This document shows, one piece after another, positions 43,960-52,727 of a stretch of 60,539 nucleotides of DNA (positions are counted from its first letter, which is position 1; each line of letters starts with the position of its first letter). The DNA lies in assembly GCA_001399805.1 (NCBI GenBank), contig LIHJ01000032.1:1-60539 (forward strand). The letters are read 5' to 3'. This stretch comes from Candidatus Bathyarchaeota archaeon BA1 (GTDB taxonomy: Archaea; Thermoproteota; Bathyarchaeia; Bathyarchaeales; Bathyarchaeaceae). The notes beneath the pieces are model-generated. The model made no database searches. It saw only the letters and a program-made list of their open reading frames with translations, and was not told the origin of the DNA. Both the position numbers and the translations under genes were made by a program.

Positions 43960-45078
43960 CTAGCCATTTGTACCAGCTATCTTGATGTTAACCGCTTTGA
44001 AAAGTTTCTGGATGTTTTCTTTGAATGGAGGTGCAACAATACCGCGCTCAGTAATAATACCGTGAATGTATTGTGCTGGGGTGATGTCGAAGGCGGGGTT
44101 TCTTGCCTTGGATGAAATTGGAGCTATCCTTATCTTTGTGAATCGACCGTTATTATTGACCCCCCACATGCATAACACTTCATCGGTTGGTCTTTCCTCG
44201 ATAGGTATTCGATCACCACTCTCGCACTTTGGATCAAAAGTTATCAAAGGAGCAGCTACGTAGAAGGGTATGTGGTTCTCCTTGGCGAGAACCGCTTTTT
44301 CGTACGTCCCAATCTTGTTTGCAATGTCGCCATTTGCTGCAATTCTATCTGCTCCAACGAGCACCATTTGTATCCCCCCTTTCCTCATGAAAAAGCCAGC
44401 CGCGTTATCAGCGATTACCGCGTGTTCTATCCCTTCTTGATAGAGCTCCCAAGCCGTTAAACGAGAACCTTGACACATGGGGCGGGTTTCATCTATGAAT
44501 ACAAAGGGGTTCTTGCCCTCGTAGTGAGCGAAACGTATGGGGCTGAGCGCCGTGCCGTGGTCTGTAAAGGCCAGAGCCCCAGCGTTACAATGTGTAAGAA
44601 TTCCGCAGCCATCCTTGATCAGGTCTTTGCCATATTCCCCTATTTTCCTAGAGGCTTCCATGTCCTCATTAGCTATTTTTTGTGCCTCTTGAACAGCGAG
44701 TTTTTTACACTCTTCAACGTTGCTTCCCGTTTTCATAACAGATATGCATCTATCGATGGCATGAAAAAGGTTCACTCCCGTGGGTCTGGTGCTCTTGAAA
44801 AGGACAGCAGCCTTTTCAACGTATTCTGAAAATTCACTCAACTCTTCACTTTGAACCTCTAAGGCTGCTTGAGCTATTCCAAAGGCTCCCGCCACGCCAA
44901 TCGCGCCAGCACCGCGCACCACCATATTCATGATGGCCTGTGCTGTTTGCTTATGATTTCTTGCTTCATAAATTCGAAATTCATGTGGAAGTAGCCTTTG
45001 ATTAATCATTTTAACTATTTTTCCTGACAACCAAATGGTGCGATAATCCTTTATCTCATTGTTAACTCTCACCTTCAA
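43960..45078 (-). CDS. mtnA: S-methyl-5-thioribose-1-phosphate isomerase
   Basis: 372 residues of the eIF2B-like isomerase family with MtnA hallmarks: NMVVRGAGAIGVAGAFGIAQ near residue 52, the active-site Cys in ILTHCNAGALA (about C164) and the active-site Asp in GADRIAANGDIANKIGTYEK (about D243). It isomerises methylthioribose 1-phosphate to methylthioribulose 1-phosphate in methionine salvage. Full-length and intact. It is more distant from the R15P isomerase-type paralogues at 56.3 and 58.3 kb. The plus-strand TnpB-like remnant reaches its 3' end. Confidence 0.85.
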   Translation of the reverse strand: MKVRVNNEIKDYRTIWLSGKIVKMINQRLLPHEFRIYEARNHKQTAQAIMNMVVRGAGAIGVAGAFGIAQAALEVQSEELSEFSEYVEKAAVLFKSTRPTGVNLFHAIDRCISVMKTGSNVEECKKLAVQEAQKIANEDMEASRKIGEYGKDLIKDGCGILTHCNAGALAFTDHGTALSPIRFAHYEGKNPFVFIDETRPMCQGSRLTAWELYQEGIEHAVIADNAAGFFMRKGGIQMVLVGADRIAANGDIANKIGTYEKAVLAKENHIPFYVAAPLITFDPKCESGDRIPIEERPTDEVLCMWGVNNNGRFTKIRIAPISSKARNPAFDITPAQYIHGIITERGIVAPPFKENIQKLFKAVNIKIAGTNG

Positions 45079-45225
45079 TGTCTTTCCTCCCTATTCATTT
45101 TCTCCTTTCATATCGTAAGAAGCTAATTCTGCGATCATGACATTAGTCTGAGCACTTTTTATTATTAATCTCTTCGCTCTTGCCCTTGCTAATAAATGAT
45201 GTTGAAGGTCTTTCTTGTTTAACGA

Positions 45226-45239
45226 ATAGCGCGCGCTAT
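45226..45239. promoter_or_regulatory. 14-bp perfect palindrome
   Basis: ATAGCGCGCGCTAT is a perfect inverted repeat about 150 nt upstream of mtnA (minus strand) and about 50 nt before the plus-strand remnant at 45287. It could be a regulator site or a recombination remnant; nothing else supports either reading. Confidence 0.3.
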
Positions 45240-45286
45240 CACCCCAGCCTGACCCTTAGGGATTCGCCGTCTGGCTACAGGAGAAG

Positions 45287-45575
45287 GTGTTAAGTGAACT
45301 TTTGAGAAAACATCCCGAGCAAACTCAGGCCTTACGAAATGAAACAAGCGAGCTGTTCTCTCTGATAGGACATAGGGGCGACTACTTCAAGGAATTTTTC
45401 ACGGGCTCAGTCAACCCCTACAACCTGAGCTTCAAACTCTTTAGATTTCACACACAACAGCATCCTCATGTTCGAGAAACTGATCAAAAAGAAGCTAGGC
45501 TACCCCATACCCAAGAGGAGGGTTACCATAACACCCCAACGTACCATCCATAGAAGATGGGAACATGACTTCTAA
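45287..45575 (+). pseudogene. Decayed gene of possible viral origin
   Basis: Frame 1 reads LLRKHPEQTQALRNETSELF and GDYFKEFFTGSVNPYNLSF; a 1-nt shift near 45450 continues as SILMFEKLIKKKLGYPIPKR to TAA 45573-45575. The parts join to a single protein of about 95 residues. No family is recognised. It belongs with the two following remnants as one decayed block. Confidence 0.4.
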
Positions 45576-45660
45576 TTAAAACAACCGATGGGAGAATTTT
45601 CCAACGGGATTTAGAAAGCGTACCTTTAGTCAATATCATAGGTTCATACTCCCTTTTACA

Positions 45661-45945
45661 ATGCCAAAAGAAGTCGCTACTGATGAACCAATTGCAGTTA
45701 AAGGACCCAGGGGCAAAACGTGGCAGGTTGAGGTTCTGCCAAATCAGAAACTCGTTTATGGCACATGCTTCGCCTTAGTAAGTCTGATCGCCTTAATCAT
45801 GCTTGAAACAACCTACATCGTTGTCCTCCCATAGCTTCTTATAGGAGGTCTTTACAGCCATCAGTGGACTAATTGGAACAATCACGGGCATGTTCTTAAC
45901 GCAAAAAACGTGGGGGGTATCAAAAATGATAGGGGGTAGGTCTCG
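45661..45945 (+). pseudogene. Small two-helix membrane protein, interrupted (holin-like?)
   Basis: ATG 45661 encodes a polar start (MPKEVATDEPIAVKGPRGKT) and one membrane helix (CFALVSLIALIMLETTYIVV), stopping at TAG 45832-45834. A shifted frame continues with a second helix (EVFTAISGLIGTITGMF) and a basic end (LTQKTWGVSK). Two membrane helices in about 90 residues and the decayed viral surroundings recall holin-like proteins, but this is speculation. Confidence 0.4.
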
Positions 45946-46342
45946 AGCCTATAGCCATAGGCTAAAGGTTCATGTGAGAGGAGCTAAGAAAACATTGAGG
46001 AGGGCGCTCAGAAGCTTCGGCTCAAACTGCTGGCTGAATTTGAAGCCATGCTCGATTTAGCCGGAAAGACGCGAAGGAAGGCCACCATGCCCAAGCAGCG
46101 TCAATTGTTGATGCGCATTGTGGCGTAAATAGCCCAGGTCATCTTCCGCTCACGATAGACGGAACAGTTAACCAATTTAGTTTCGCAGAGCAGAGAGCCC
46201 TCTATTCAACTTCATGAGATCGTTACATATTAAAAGCTGGAATTTCTAGCGTAGAATTCTGGACACATCATCATTTGGCCTTGCTCTGGATGTTTTAAGG
46301 CAAAATCATGCTCAACTTTGTAGTTCTTCACCTTGCGTGCTT
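45946..46342. other. Decayed helical coding traces
   Basis: Plus-strand traces such as QKLRLKLLAEFEAMLDLAGK (about 46005-46065) and KQRQLLMRIVA (to TAA 46126) suggest one further broken helical gene, separated from the small membrane gene by shifts. No family is recognised. The rest of the stretch up to the usp-like gene holds nothing identifiable. Confidence 0.3.
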
Positions 46343-46810
46343 TTACTTCACAACCAAGACTGGGCATGTGGCGTGATGAGTAACCTTATCGCTGACGCTC
46401 CCTAGTAGGAATCCCTTAATAGCGCTTAGTCCCCTGCTCCCGATTACGATGAGGTCGAATCCCTTATCCTTGGCGATTCGAACGATTCGGTCGGCTGGCT
46501 GCCCATGCTCCAACTTTGTGGTCACCTTTAACCCAGCCTTCTCCACCAGTTGGTGGGTGGAAGATAGAATTCGGCGTCCACTTTCCTCCAGTTCTCTGCT
46601 TACATCAATATAGGTGTGGGTTTCTGGCCCGGTGATTAGGTCTCTTATGGTTGAAACAACATGAATTAGGCAGATTTCCGAGGAGTACTTCGTAGCTGTG
46701 TCAATTGCGTGTTGTAGCGCTCTATCTGAGTACTCCGACCCATCAACTGGACCAAAATTTTCTGGATTTTCCTCTGCAACTGATATCATCCTCAAGATAG
46801 GAAATCCCAC
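46343..46810 (-). pseudogene. Universal stress protein (UspA-like), N-terminus frameshifted
   Basis: About 145 residues of a Usp fold remain: DGSEYSDRALQHAIDTA, then the nucleotide-binding GSRGLSAIKGFLLGSVSDKV and a final CPVLVVK. The expected first strand KKILVPVDGS is not in frame: the open frame reads ENFGPVDGS, while the alternative frame reads KIQKILV up to the same point. One missing C in GTCCAG (46749-46755) explains both. So a 1-nt deletion has shifted the N-terminus, or this is a sequence error. The rest is intact. Confidence 0.65.
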
Positions 46811-47126
46811 AACATGTTTATTAGACTGTCGGGGGAGTCTCTACGTCGTGTTAGGTCCCTCGTAATAGGCTATCTTTAAGCCCCAATCAAGGAGAATTGC
46901 GTGAAACGGTTTATATAAACTGGCGTATTAATCATCATGAAACGTGATCAGAGATAAGAGGGATGGTTTCGATCAGTCAACCAATGCCAGGAAGGAAGGT
47001 GCAGTATGTCTATAAGACAACACATCGTGTGCTTTTAGTCGTGGATTTTGAATTCCTAACACTTTATTTTATTCTATTGTATAAAAAATATTTAGAACAA
47101 TGCAGACTTAAGATGAGGAGAATAAT
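46811..47126. other. Gap with AT-rich promoter-like blocks
   Basis: 316 bp between the usp-like gene and the galT fragment. GTTTATATAAACT (about 46908-46920) and TGTATAAAAAATATT (about 47078-47092) are TATA-like; the second lies about 40 nt before the TTG of the galT fragment. No coding frame is credible. Confidence 0.35.
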
Positions 47127-47480
47127 TTGGAACTAAGATGGGACCCTATCTTACGTGAATGGGTAATCGTTTCAGGGAAAAGAAAAGAGAGACCAGTTTT
47201 GGATACAGCTCGTTGCCCGTTTTGTCCAGGATCAGAAGAAGTGCCTTCAGGCGGTTGGAAGGTGTTAGCGCTGCCAAATAAGTACCCAGCTCTTTCTCCT
47301 GATCCAAGTCCGCCTGATGCGAAGGCTGACAGCCCTTATCGATGTAGGAGGACAAAGGGTTTTTGTGAAGTTGTGCTTTACACCCCTCAGCATGATGCCA
47401 CGCTTGCAGAGCTGGACACGGCTCATATTAAGGATTTGATAGACTTATGGGCTGAAAGATATCGTGAATTGGTAGCGTAG
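47127..47480 (+). pseudogene. galT: Galactose-1-phosphate uridylyltransferase, N-terminal fragment
   Basis: 117 codons from TTG 47127 (GAGGAG upstream): ELRWDPILREWVIVSGKRKE, CPFCPGSEEVP (zinc site) and FCEVVLYTPQHDATLAEL. This is the first third of GalT, which is normally about 330 residues. TAG at 47478-47480 ends it; a shifted trace VDYVDYA may belong to the next segment. The catalytic HPH motif and the whole C-terminal domain are absent. The following 300 nt hold an unrelated, endonuclease-like remnant. It is a truncated, non-functional gene. Confidence 0.75.
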
Positions 47481-47501
47481 ACTACGTCGATTACGCCACG
47501 A

Positions 47502-47778
47502 CAGATTCCACTTGAGAAAGAAGCATTCAGTCTACTAGAAGTTGCCGGAGCCTTTTTCTCCGAAGGATTAAAGGCGAGAACAACTACGGCAAAACACATC
47601 GAAAGATTAGGGTTCTCCAACGCTGATGAAGGAACAAATCAAATGGTTCGAAGGTATCATCTCGCTTAGGCAAAGTAAAGGAAACCAGTTAACAATCCAT
47701 TTGAGTGGCAAAGGGAGGCAATTATTATCTCTCTTTGAAAGGATATATCAGGGAGTCAGAAAACAAGAGCAAAGTTAA
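47502..47778 (+). pseudogene. Homing endonuclease-like remnant
   Basis: Two frames join: LEVAGAFFSEGLKARTTTAK and RLGFSNADE, followed in the other frame by EQIKWFEGIISLRQSKGNQL and LSLFERIYQGVRKQEQS, ending at TAA 47776-47778. The first resembles a LAGLIDADG helix (LAGAFFSEG) with the FSN(A/T)D strand usual in such endonucleases. It may be the decayed product of an element that interrupted galT. Weakly supported. Confidence 0.4.
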
Positions 47779-47817
47779 AAAGTCGATATCACATTTTAGC
47801 CAAGGAGGGGTTGTAAA

Positions 47818-49628
47818 TTGCCAGTCCGGCAACCGATAGTCTGTGTGCTCGGGCATGACTCAGCCAAGTAGATACTTGCTGGGTGCCAGTCGATACTGGG
47901 AAGACGTTGCTATTAGACAATGTTAGAAAAAGCAGTGTTCAGGCACGCGAGGTTGGGGGTATGACACAGCACATTGGGGCAAGCCTCTTTCCCGTTGATA
48001 CGCTTACGGAACTATGCGGGCCTCTCCTAGAAAGATTAAGGGGCAAACTGCAAATTCCAGGGTTGCTGGTTATTGATACACCGGGGCATGAGGCCTTCGC
48101 CAACCTCAGAAAGAGAGGGGGTGGGGCAGCGGACATCGCGATCTTGGTCATTGACATCATGAAGGGCTTTGAGGCTCAAACCTATGAGTGCCTTGACATC
48201 CTTAAGGCCAGAAAGACCCCGTTCCTTGTTGCGGCAAACAAAATTGATCGCATACCCGGCTGGACATCGAAGCAAGATGAGTCCTTTTTGTCGTCCTATC
48301 AACGACAGGATTCCTATGTTCGCCGGGACCTTGATGAACGCCTATATACGATTATGGGGACGTTCTCTAATCTTAGTTTCCGAGCTGACCTTTTTAACAA
48401 AATATCCGACTTTACCCGAACTGTAGCGATCGTTCCAGTGAGTGCCAAAACGGGTGAGGGCATACCCGAGCTCCTCACAGTTGTCATCGGCTTGACTCAA
48501 CAATATTTGCAAGCCTGGCTGCAAGTGACAAAAGGACCAGCGAAGGGCACAGTGTTGGAGGTGAAGGAGGAGCCCGGACTTGGGATCACTGTCAACGCAA
48601 TTATTTACGATGGGACCCTCCAGAAGGGCGACACAATTGTTGTTGGTGGGAAGGGAAAGCCCATAGCCACAAAGGTACGCGCGGTCCTTTTGCCCAAGCC
48701 TCTTGATGAAATCCGAGATCCACGAGATAAGTTCTCCTCGGTGGAAGCAGTTTCAGCGGCTGCTGGAGTGAAAATCGCGGCGCCGAACCTCGAGGAAGCC
48801 TTGGCTGGTGCTCCTATATATGTGGTTCCCTCCGAGGATGAGGTTGAAGCATATGTTAAGTCTGTTTCTGAAGAAGTGGAGAAACTCAAGGTTGCCATCG
48901 ATATTGATGGGGTGGTGCTAAAAACTGATGCGTTGGGCTCTCTTGAGGCCATCGCTGAGAGTTTGAAGCGAAGCAATGTTCCAATAAGACTGGCGGATGT
49001 GGGAGATGTCTCCAAGCGAGATGTTATCGAGGCAGAGGTGGTTAGGTTGCATGAGCCACTCTATGGGGTCATCCTCGCCTTCAACGTAAAAACACTGTCG
49101 GATGCAAGGGAAGAGGCCAAAAATCGAGGGGTCCCAATCTTCCAACACAATGTTATATATCATCTAATTGACAATTACATCCAGTGGATGAAAGGCGAAC
49201 GGGAAAAGAGTCTTCAAAGAGAGCTGGACAAGCTGGTTAGGCCTGGTAAAATAAAGTTTCTTCCGGGTTACGTGTTTAGGAAGGCGAGGCCTGCCATCGT
49301 AGGAATCGAGGTCTTGGCGGGTCAGATTAAACCGAAATACCTTCTCATAAGGGAAGACGGTGGGGATGTGGGTGAAATTATGCAGATTCAGGATCGTGGG
49401 CAGGCCATATCCGAGGCAAGGATTGGAATGCAGGTGGCCATCTCATTGGATAAAGCAGTTGTGGGGCGCCACATCAACGAGGGGGATGTCCTCCACGTTA
49501 AAGTGCCTGAAGAGCACGCGAAAGCTTTGTTAGCAAGGTTTCAAGATTGCTTATCCCCTGAAGAGCTCAATGCCTTAAACGAACTCGTTAACCTAATGAG
49601 ACACAAATACCCGTTTTGGGCAGCCTAA
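47818..49628 (+). CDS. infB: Translation initiation factor aIF5B (IF2-like), split by a BHB intron
   Basis: The gene is exon 47818-47857 plus exon 47890-49628, with an intron at 47858-47889. Exon 1 starts at TTG 47818 behind AAGGAGGGG and encodes MPVRQPIVCVLGH. Exon 2 completes the P-loop VDTGKT and continues LLLDNVRKSSVQAREVGGM with IDTPGHEAF (G3) and AANKID (G4). The spliced protein is 592 residues, the normal aIF5B length. aIF5B is a GTPase that joins the large ribosomal subunit and recruits initiator tRNA. Without splicing the frame stops at a TAG inside the intron. A GTG-started frame at 47883 would lack part of the P-loop, so it is not a plausible complete protein. Confidence 0.9.
47858..47889 (+). 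other. 32-nt bulge-helix-bulge intron in infB pre-mRNA
   Basis: Central helix GGCA (47852-47855) pairs with TGCC (47884-47887). The 3-nt bulges are TGA (47856-47858) and AGT (47888-47890). The outer helix TCG/CGA and the inner helix CTCAGC/GCTGGG flank them, the latter with one G-T pair. A further stem AAGT/ACTT closes a short loop. Cleavage after the second base of each bulge removes exactly 47858-47889 and joins CAT-G to TC-GAT, producing His-Val-Asp. This is the standard archaeal splicing-endonuclease geometry. The intron carries an in-frame TAG. Removal in vivo is inferred. Confidence 0.85.
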
Positions 49629-49803
49629 ATGCTTATCGAAAAGGCTCTCATCCTGAACTGTCTCTGGAGCGATTTGCTGAGGAGGCTAACTACCCCCTTA
49701 ACAAGCCTCCAACCAGCCCTAACCGCAACATTTAATCATGGCTTCAAAACACTTTAATAACACTGTAAACCGTTTTTCTAAAGTCTAAGGCAAGGGGATA
49801 TAT

Positions 49804-50019
49804 GTGTCTGAGGGGAAGCGAATAATCCACTGTCCAAAATGTGGCTTCACCTTCGACATTACCTATGGCAGAACCTTTGCATGCTCGGGGTGCCCGTCCC
49901 TCGTCCAATGCGGCATGGCTAAGTGTCCGAAGTGTGGGCACGAATTCCCATTGCCTGCCCAGTATGGGGATGTTTACTCAAAGCTTTATGGAAAACCTGC
50001 TCAAAGATTTGAATATTAA
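49804..50019 (+). CDS. Small zinc-ribbon protein
   Basis: 71 residues from GTG 49804. It contains three cysteine clusters: HCPKCGFTFDITYGR, FACSGCPSLVQCGM and KCPKCGHEFPLPAQ, suited to one or two zinc ribbons. Similar small proteins occur widely in archaea near metal-transport or redox genes, but here the neighbours do not help. Function unknown; metal binding is directly suggested by the CxxC pattern. Confidence 0.65.
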   Translation: MSEGKRIIHCPKCGFTFDITYGRTFACSGCPSLVQCGMAKCPKCGHEFPLPAQYGDVYSKLYGKPAQRFEY

Positions 50020-50412
50020 AATGGGGCCACAGTCAGATGTTTCAGATTTGGTCATGCCTCAACTACAGCATATAGTTAGCTGTAACTTCGTTATTGAAAC
50101 GTGGTTTGGGGAGCCAAAGCTGCCATTATTTTGCTTCCTGGATATGGACTCATTCTCTTCTCGAAGTTCGGCACTTTTAGCGCGCTGTAGTTGATGGCAT
50201 TATCCAAGCTTAACGATGTTATTAAGGCTGGAATGAGACAATCTCCATGCCCCTTCGAAGTTATGATGACGTTGTCTTATTTCCCTGCTGTGGTTTGTGC
50301 TGCGTATTGTAGACCATCAGCCTTTTCTTCAACTCCAAGCTCTCGAGCGCGTTCTACATCAGGATGACAGGGTGAGCTACGGTCTCCTTTATTCCTGCCA
50401 CACTAACATTCT
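50020..50412. other. Stretch with a decayed minus-strand coding trace
   Basis: The minus strand holds CHPDVERARELGVEEKADGL and YAAQTTAGK before a stop, then NVIITSKGHGDCLIPALI in another reading. It recalls a carboxymuconolactone decarboxylase-like remnant, but the family call is weak. Nothing else is identifiable. Confidence 0.25.
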
Positions 50413-50804
50413 TTACCATAATTCAAATTCAAGTTGCTTCACTTTGTCAAAGTGTCTGATGTTCCTCGTGGCGACCCTGTCACCTATCGTTATTGCTGTC
50501 ACAGAAATGAATAAATCCCTAATATCTATCATTTCTCCCTCCGTCTTAGCTCTGCCAATATAGCTCCAGAGAAGTCTGAAGCCTTTTCATCGTACTCTAT
50601 GAGCTGAAGGGATTTCAAAAGGTCTTTAATGAGCCTTAGGTTTTCCTTGCCCCTTGACGATATATATGCTCCGTAGTATAGCTCAAACGCACAGACTGTT
50701 GAGGTCCTTAAAGGCTCCCCCTTTTCTTCGCAATCTCTAACTTTATTTTCTATGTCAACATTCCCTCGAACTAACTCTACAAGAACACTTGTGTCTAAGA
50801 TCAT
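50413..50804 (-). pseudogene. vapC: VapC-like PIN toxin, frameshifted
   Basis: ATG 50804 opens MILDTSVLVELVRGN (catalytic Asp), then STVCAFELYYGAYISS (conserved Glu). Near 50540-50549 the frame shifts by 1 nt. Then GEMIDIRDLFISVTAIT (Asp) and VATRNIRHFDKVKQL complete the PIN fold, with a stop at 50413-50415. VapC toxins cleave RNA. As read, the open frame ends early at 50529 and lacks the last Asp, so it would be inactive. It overlaps vapB by 4 nt (ATGA). Confidence 0.75.
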
Positions 50805-51028
50805 TTAAGTACCCTCTTACTCCAAAAGGCCCACATCTCATTTAGTTCTGATAACGCCTTATCTAGTTCCTTGGGATCTCCAGCCCATTTTCCTGCGCAA
50901 TTAAGCGGACTTGTCCTTTTTTTCGCTGTCAACTTTAGAATTACGTCAGTGAATGACTCTTTTCCTACCTTCTCACGGAGGAGAGCCTCGTATGCCTCCA
51001 ACGAGATAGTTATAGTTTTATGGGGCAA
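50801..51028 (-). CDS. vapB: VapB-like antitoxin
   Basis: 75 residues: PHKTITISLEAYEALLREKV and ESFTDVILKLTAK form a ribbon-helix-helix DNA-binding start, followed by a helical C-terminus (LDKALSELNEMWAFW) that should wrap the toxin. It overlaps the toxin start as ATGA. Intact, in contrast to its toxin partner. Confidence 0.8.
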   Translation of the reverse strand: MPHKTITISLEAYEALLREKVGKESFTDVILKLTAKKRTSPLNCAGKWAGDPKELDKALSELNEMWAFWSKRVLK

Positions 51029-51499
51029 CTCATCTCACCAAAATTTTTATGTGTATGTGTATTTAAATCTTCTCAGATATTCAAATAAGAGAGATCAACG
51101 GAGCCTAAACTGTGTTCTAAACGTGTACAAGCGAGATGGGGAGCGGCAAAGAGGGAGGAGTTGAGCTATTCCTCGACCTTTTGAACGTGCACTCAATGGC
51201 AAACGTATTAGGACCAAAAACAGGACTGGTCAAGGTTTGAGCCCGCGTTATTTTTACTCTATACCGCTCCCAGTTTTCCGTTCGGCTTTCTCCACGATCA
51301 ACTGCTGCCAATATAGACTTACGTGGCAACTTTAACTTCGGGAACGGAACAATGTTTGGGTTAATCATACGGATTCCCTGAGAGACATCAGCCATGATAG
51401 AAGTGCGAAGTCTCCCTCCATAGGAGGCTTACCCCTTCTTATTGATGTTAATTACCCTTATCGCAACAAGAGGTTGGAAAATGTTTACGAAAGAACATA
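51029..51499. other. Gap without recognisable gene
   Basis: Between vapB and the E2 gene. A 92-codon minus-strand frame (51117-51395) lacks motifs and Shine-Dalgarno. The sequence near 51055-51080 is AT-rich and could contain the vapBC promoter (minus strand). Confidence 0.3.
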
Positions 51500-52648
51500 T
51501 TAGCGCGAAGTTAATAGTGACTGAGGATCTTCTAAGGTTTTTTTTACTTTTTGTAGGAATTGTGCGGCTGGGGCTCCATCTGTCACCCGATGGTCAAAGG
51601 ATAGACTCAGGTGCATCCTAGGTCTGACAACGATTTCTTTGCCTATGGCCACCGGTTTTTCCACGATTCTTCCAACGCCTAGTATGGCAGTTTCGGGAGG
51701 GTTGATGATTGGTGTGAATGTGTCCACATCAAACATGCCGAGGTTGGTGATGGTGAAGGTCCCGCCGGTCAACTCCTCCTTAGTGAGTTTGCCTTCCCTC
51801 GCCCTTTCCACAATTTCCTTTGTTATTGAGGCGATTTCAGCCAGCGATTTCTTGTCAGCATTGTGTATCACGGGAACGACCAGTCCCTTTTCGGTGGCAA
51901 TGGCAACCCCTATGTTGATGTCCTCAAAAACCTTGATTTGTCCGCCCTCCAGCGTTGAGTTCATGATGGGGTGCCCCACCAAAGCCTTGGCAACAGCCTT
52001 CACCACCATGTCCGTGTAAGATACCTTAGTCTCCTCATGAAGTCTCATTGCGTTGGACATGTCCACCTCCATGGTGATGGTGCTGTGCGGGGCTGTTCGG
52101 GCGCTCAACGAAACACGCTCCGCAACCGTTTTCCTCACTCCAGTTAGGGGGATTACCTGTCGTATTCTTGGTGCAATCCCTACCCCTTCGATAACTCTCC
52201 TAACGTCCTCCTCCACGATTCTTCCCTCTGGACCAGTGCCCCCCACCTTCGCTAAATCAATGCCATACTCCCTTGCCAGTCGCTTGGCTGCGGGGGATGC
52301 GATGACCCGTTCTCTCGGCTTTTTAATGGCTTCCCTTTCCGGTGCCACAGCCTCCCTTACCTCTTCTGTGGGCACCTTAACGACGGCCTCAATTTCCGGT
52401 GGCTCCTCGTCGGGAGCAGCGATGATGCCGATGGCTTCGGCGACCGGTACGTCGGCACCTTCCAACGCTAAGATTTTGCGGAGGACACCGGATGCGGGAG
52501 CCTCCACATCATACGTCACCTTTTCAGAGAGCACCTCTACGAGGGGCTCCCCCTTCTTCACCAGCTCCCCTTCTCTTTTGAACCACTGAACCACGGTTCC
52601 CTCCTTCATGGTCAAACTGAGCCTAGGCATCACAACTCTCGTTACCAA
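51500..52648 (-). CDS. 2-oxoacid dehydrogenase E2 (dihydrolipoamide acyltransferase)
   Basis: 382 residues in three domains. A lipoyl domain (residues 1-75) carries EVLSEKVTYDVEAPASG, with the lipoylated Lys in SEKVT. A peripheral subunit-binding domain (about 118-150) has SPAAKRLAREYGIDLAKVGG. The catalytic domain (about 165-382) ends with LSFDHRVTDGAPAAQFL, the active-site His/Asp motif. It transfers acyl groups from E1-lipoyl to CoA. The gene follows E1beta by about 80 nt. No E3 (dihydrolipoamide dehydrogenase) or lipoate ligase gene is in the window. Confidence 0.9.
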   Translation of the reverse strand: MVTRVVMPRLSLTMKEGTVVQWFKREGELVKKGEPLVEVLSEKVTYDVEAPASGVLRKILALEGADVPVAEAIGIIAAPDEEPPEIEAVVKVPTEEVREAVAPEREAIKKPRERVIASPAAKRLAREYGIDLAKVGGTGPEGRIVEEDVRRVIEGVGIAPRIRQVIPLTGVRKTVAERVSLSARTAPHSTITMEVDMSNAMRLHEETKVSYTDMVVKAVAKALVGHPIMNSTLEGGQIKVFEDINIGVAIATEKGLVVPVIHNADKKSLAEIASITKEIVERAREGKLTKEELTGGTFTITNLGMFDVDTFTPIINPPETAILGVGRIVEKPVAIGKEIVVRPRMHLSLSFDHRVTDGAPAAQFLQKVKKTLEDPQSLLTSR

Positions 52649-52727
52649 CCCAACTCCCTTTCCGAATTTGTTACCTCAAATTGTTCAGTCATCCCTTTAA
52701 GATTTGTAAAAACGAATTAATGCGTAG

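Noticed and set aside
43690..44115. Extension of the TnpB-like frame to 44115 as a separate gene
   Set aside because: The part beyond about 43960 is antisense to intact mtnA and adds no TnpB motif.
47858..47889. Intein or intein remnant in the infB P-loop
   Set aside because: The insert is only 32 nt, contains a stop, lacks intein splice residues, and its ends coincide with BHB cleavage positions.
47883..49628. Reading infB from the GTG at 47883 without splicing
   Set aside because: It would lose the first strand and most of the P-loop lead-in (RQPIVCVLGH), while the upstream exon has a strong Shine-Dalgarno and the exact missing residues.
52053..52589. Antisense open frame over the E2 gene
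   Set aside because: Low-complexity Ser/Thr-rich translation, a typical shadow of a GC-biased coding strand.
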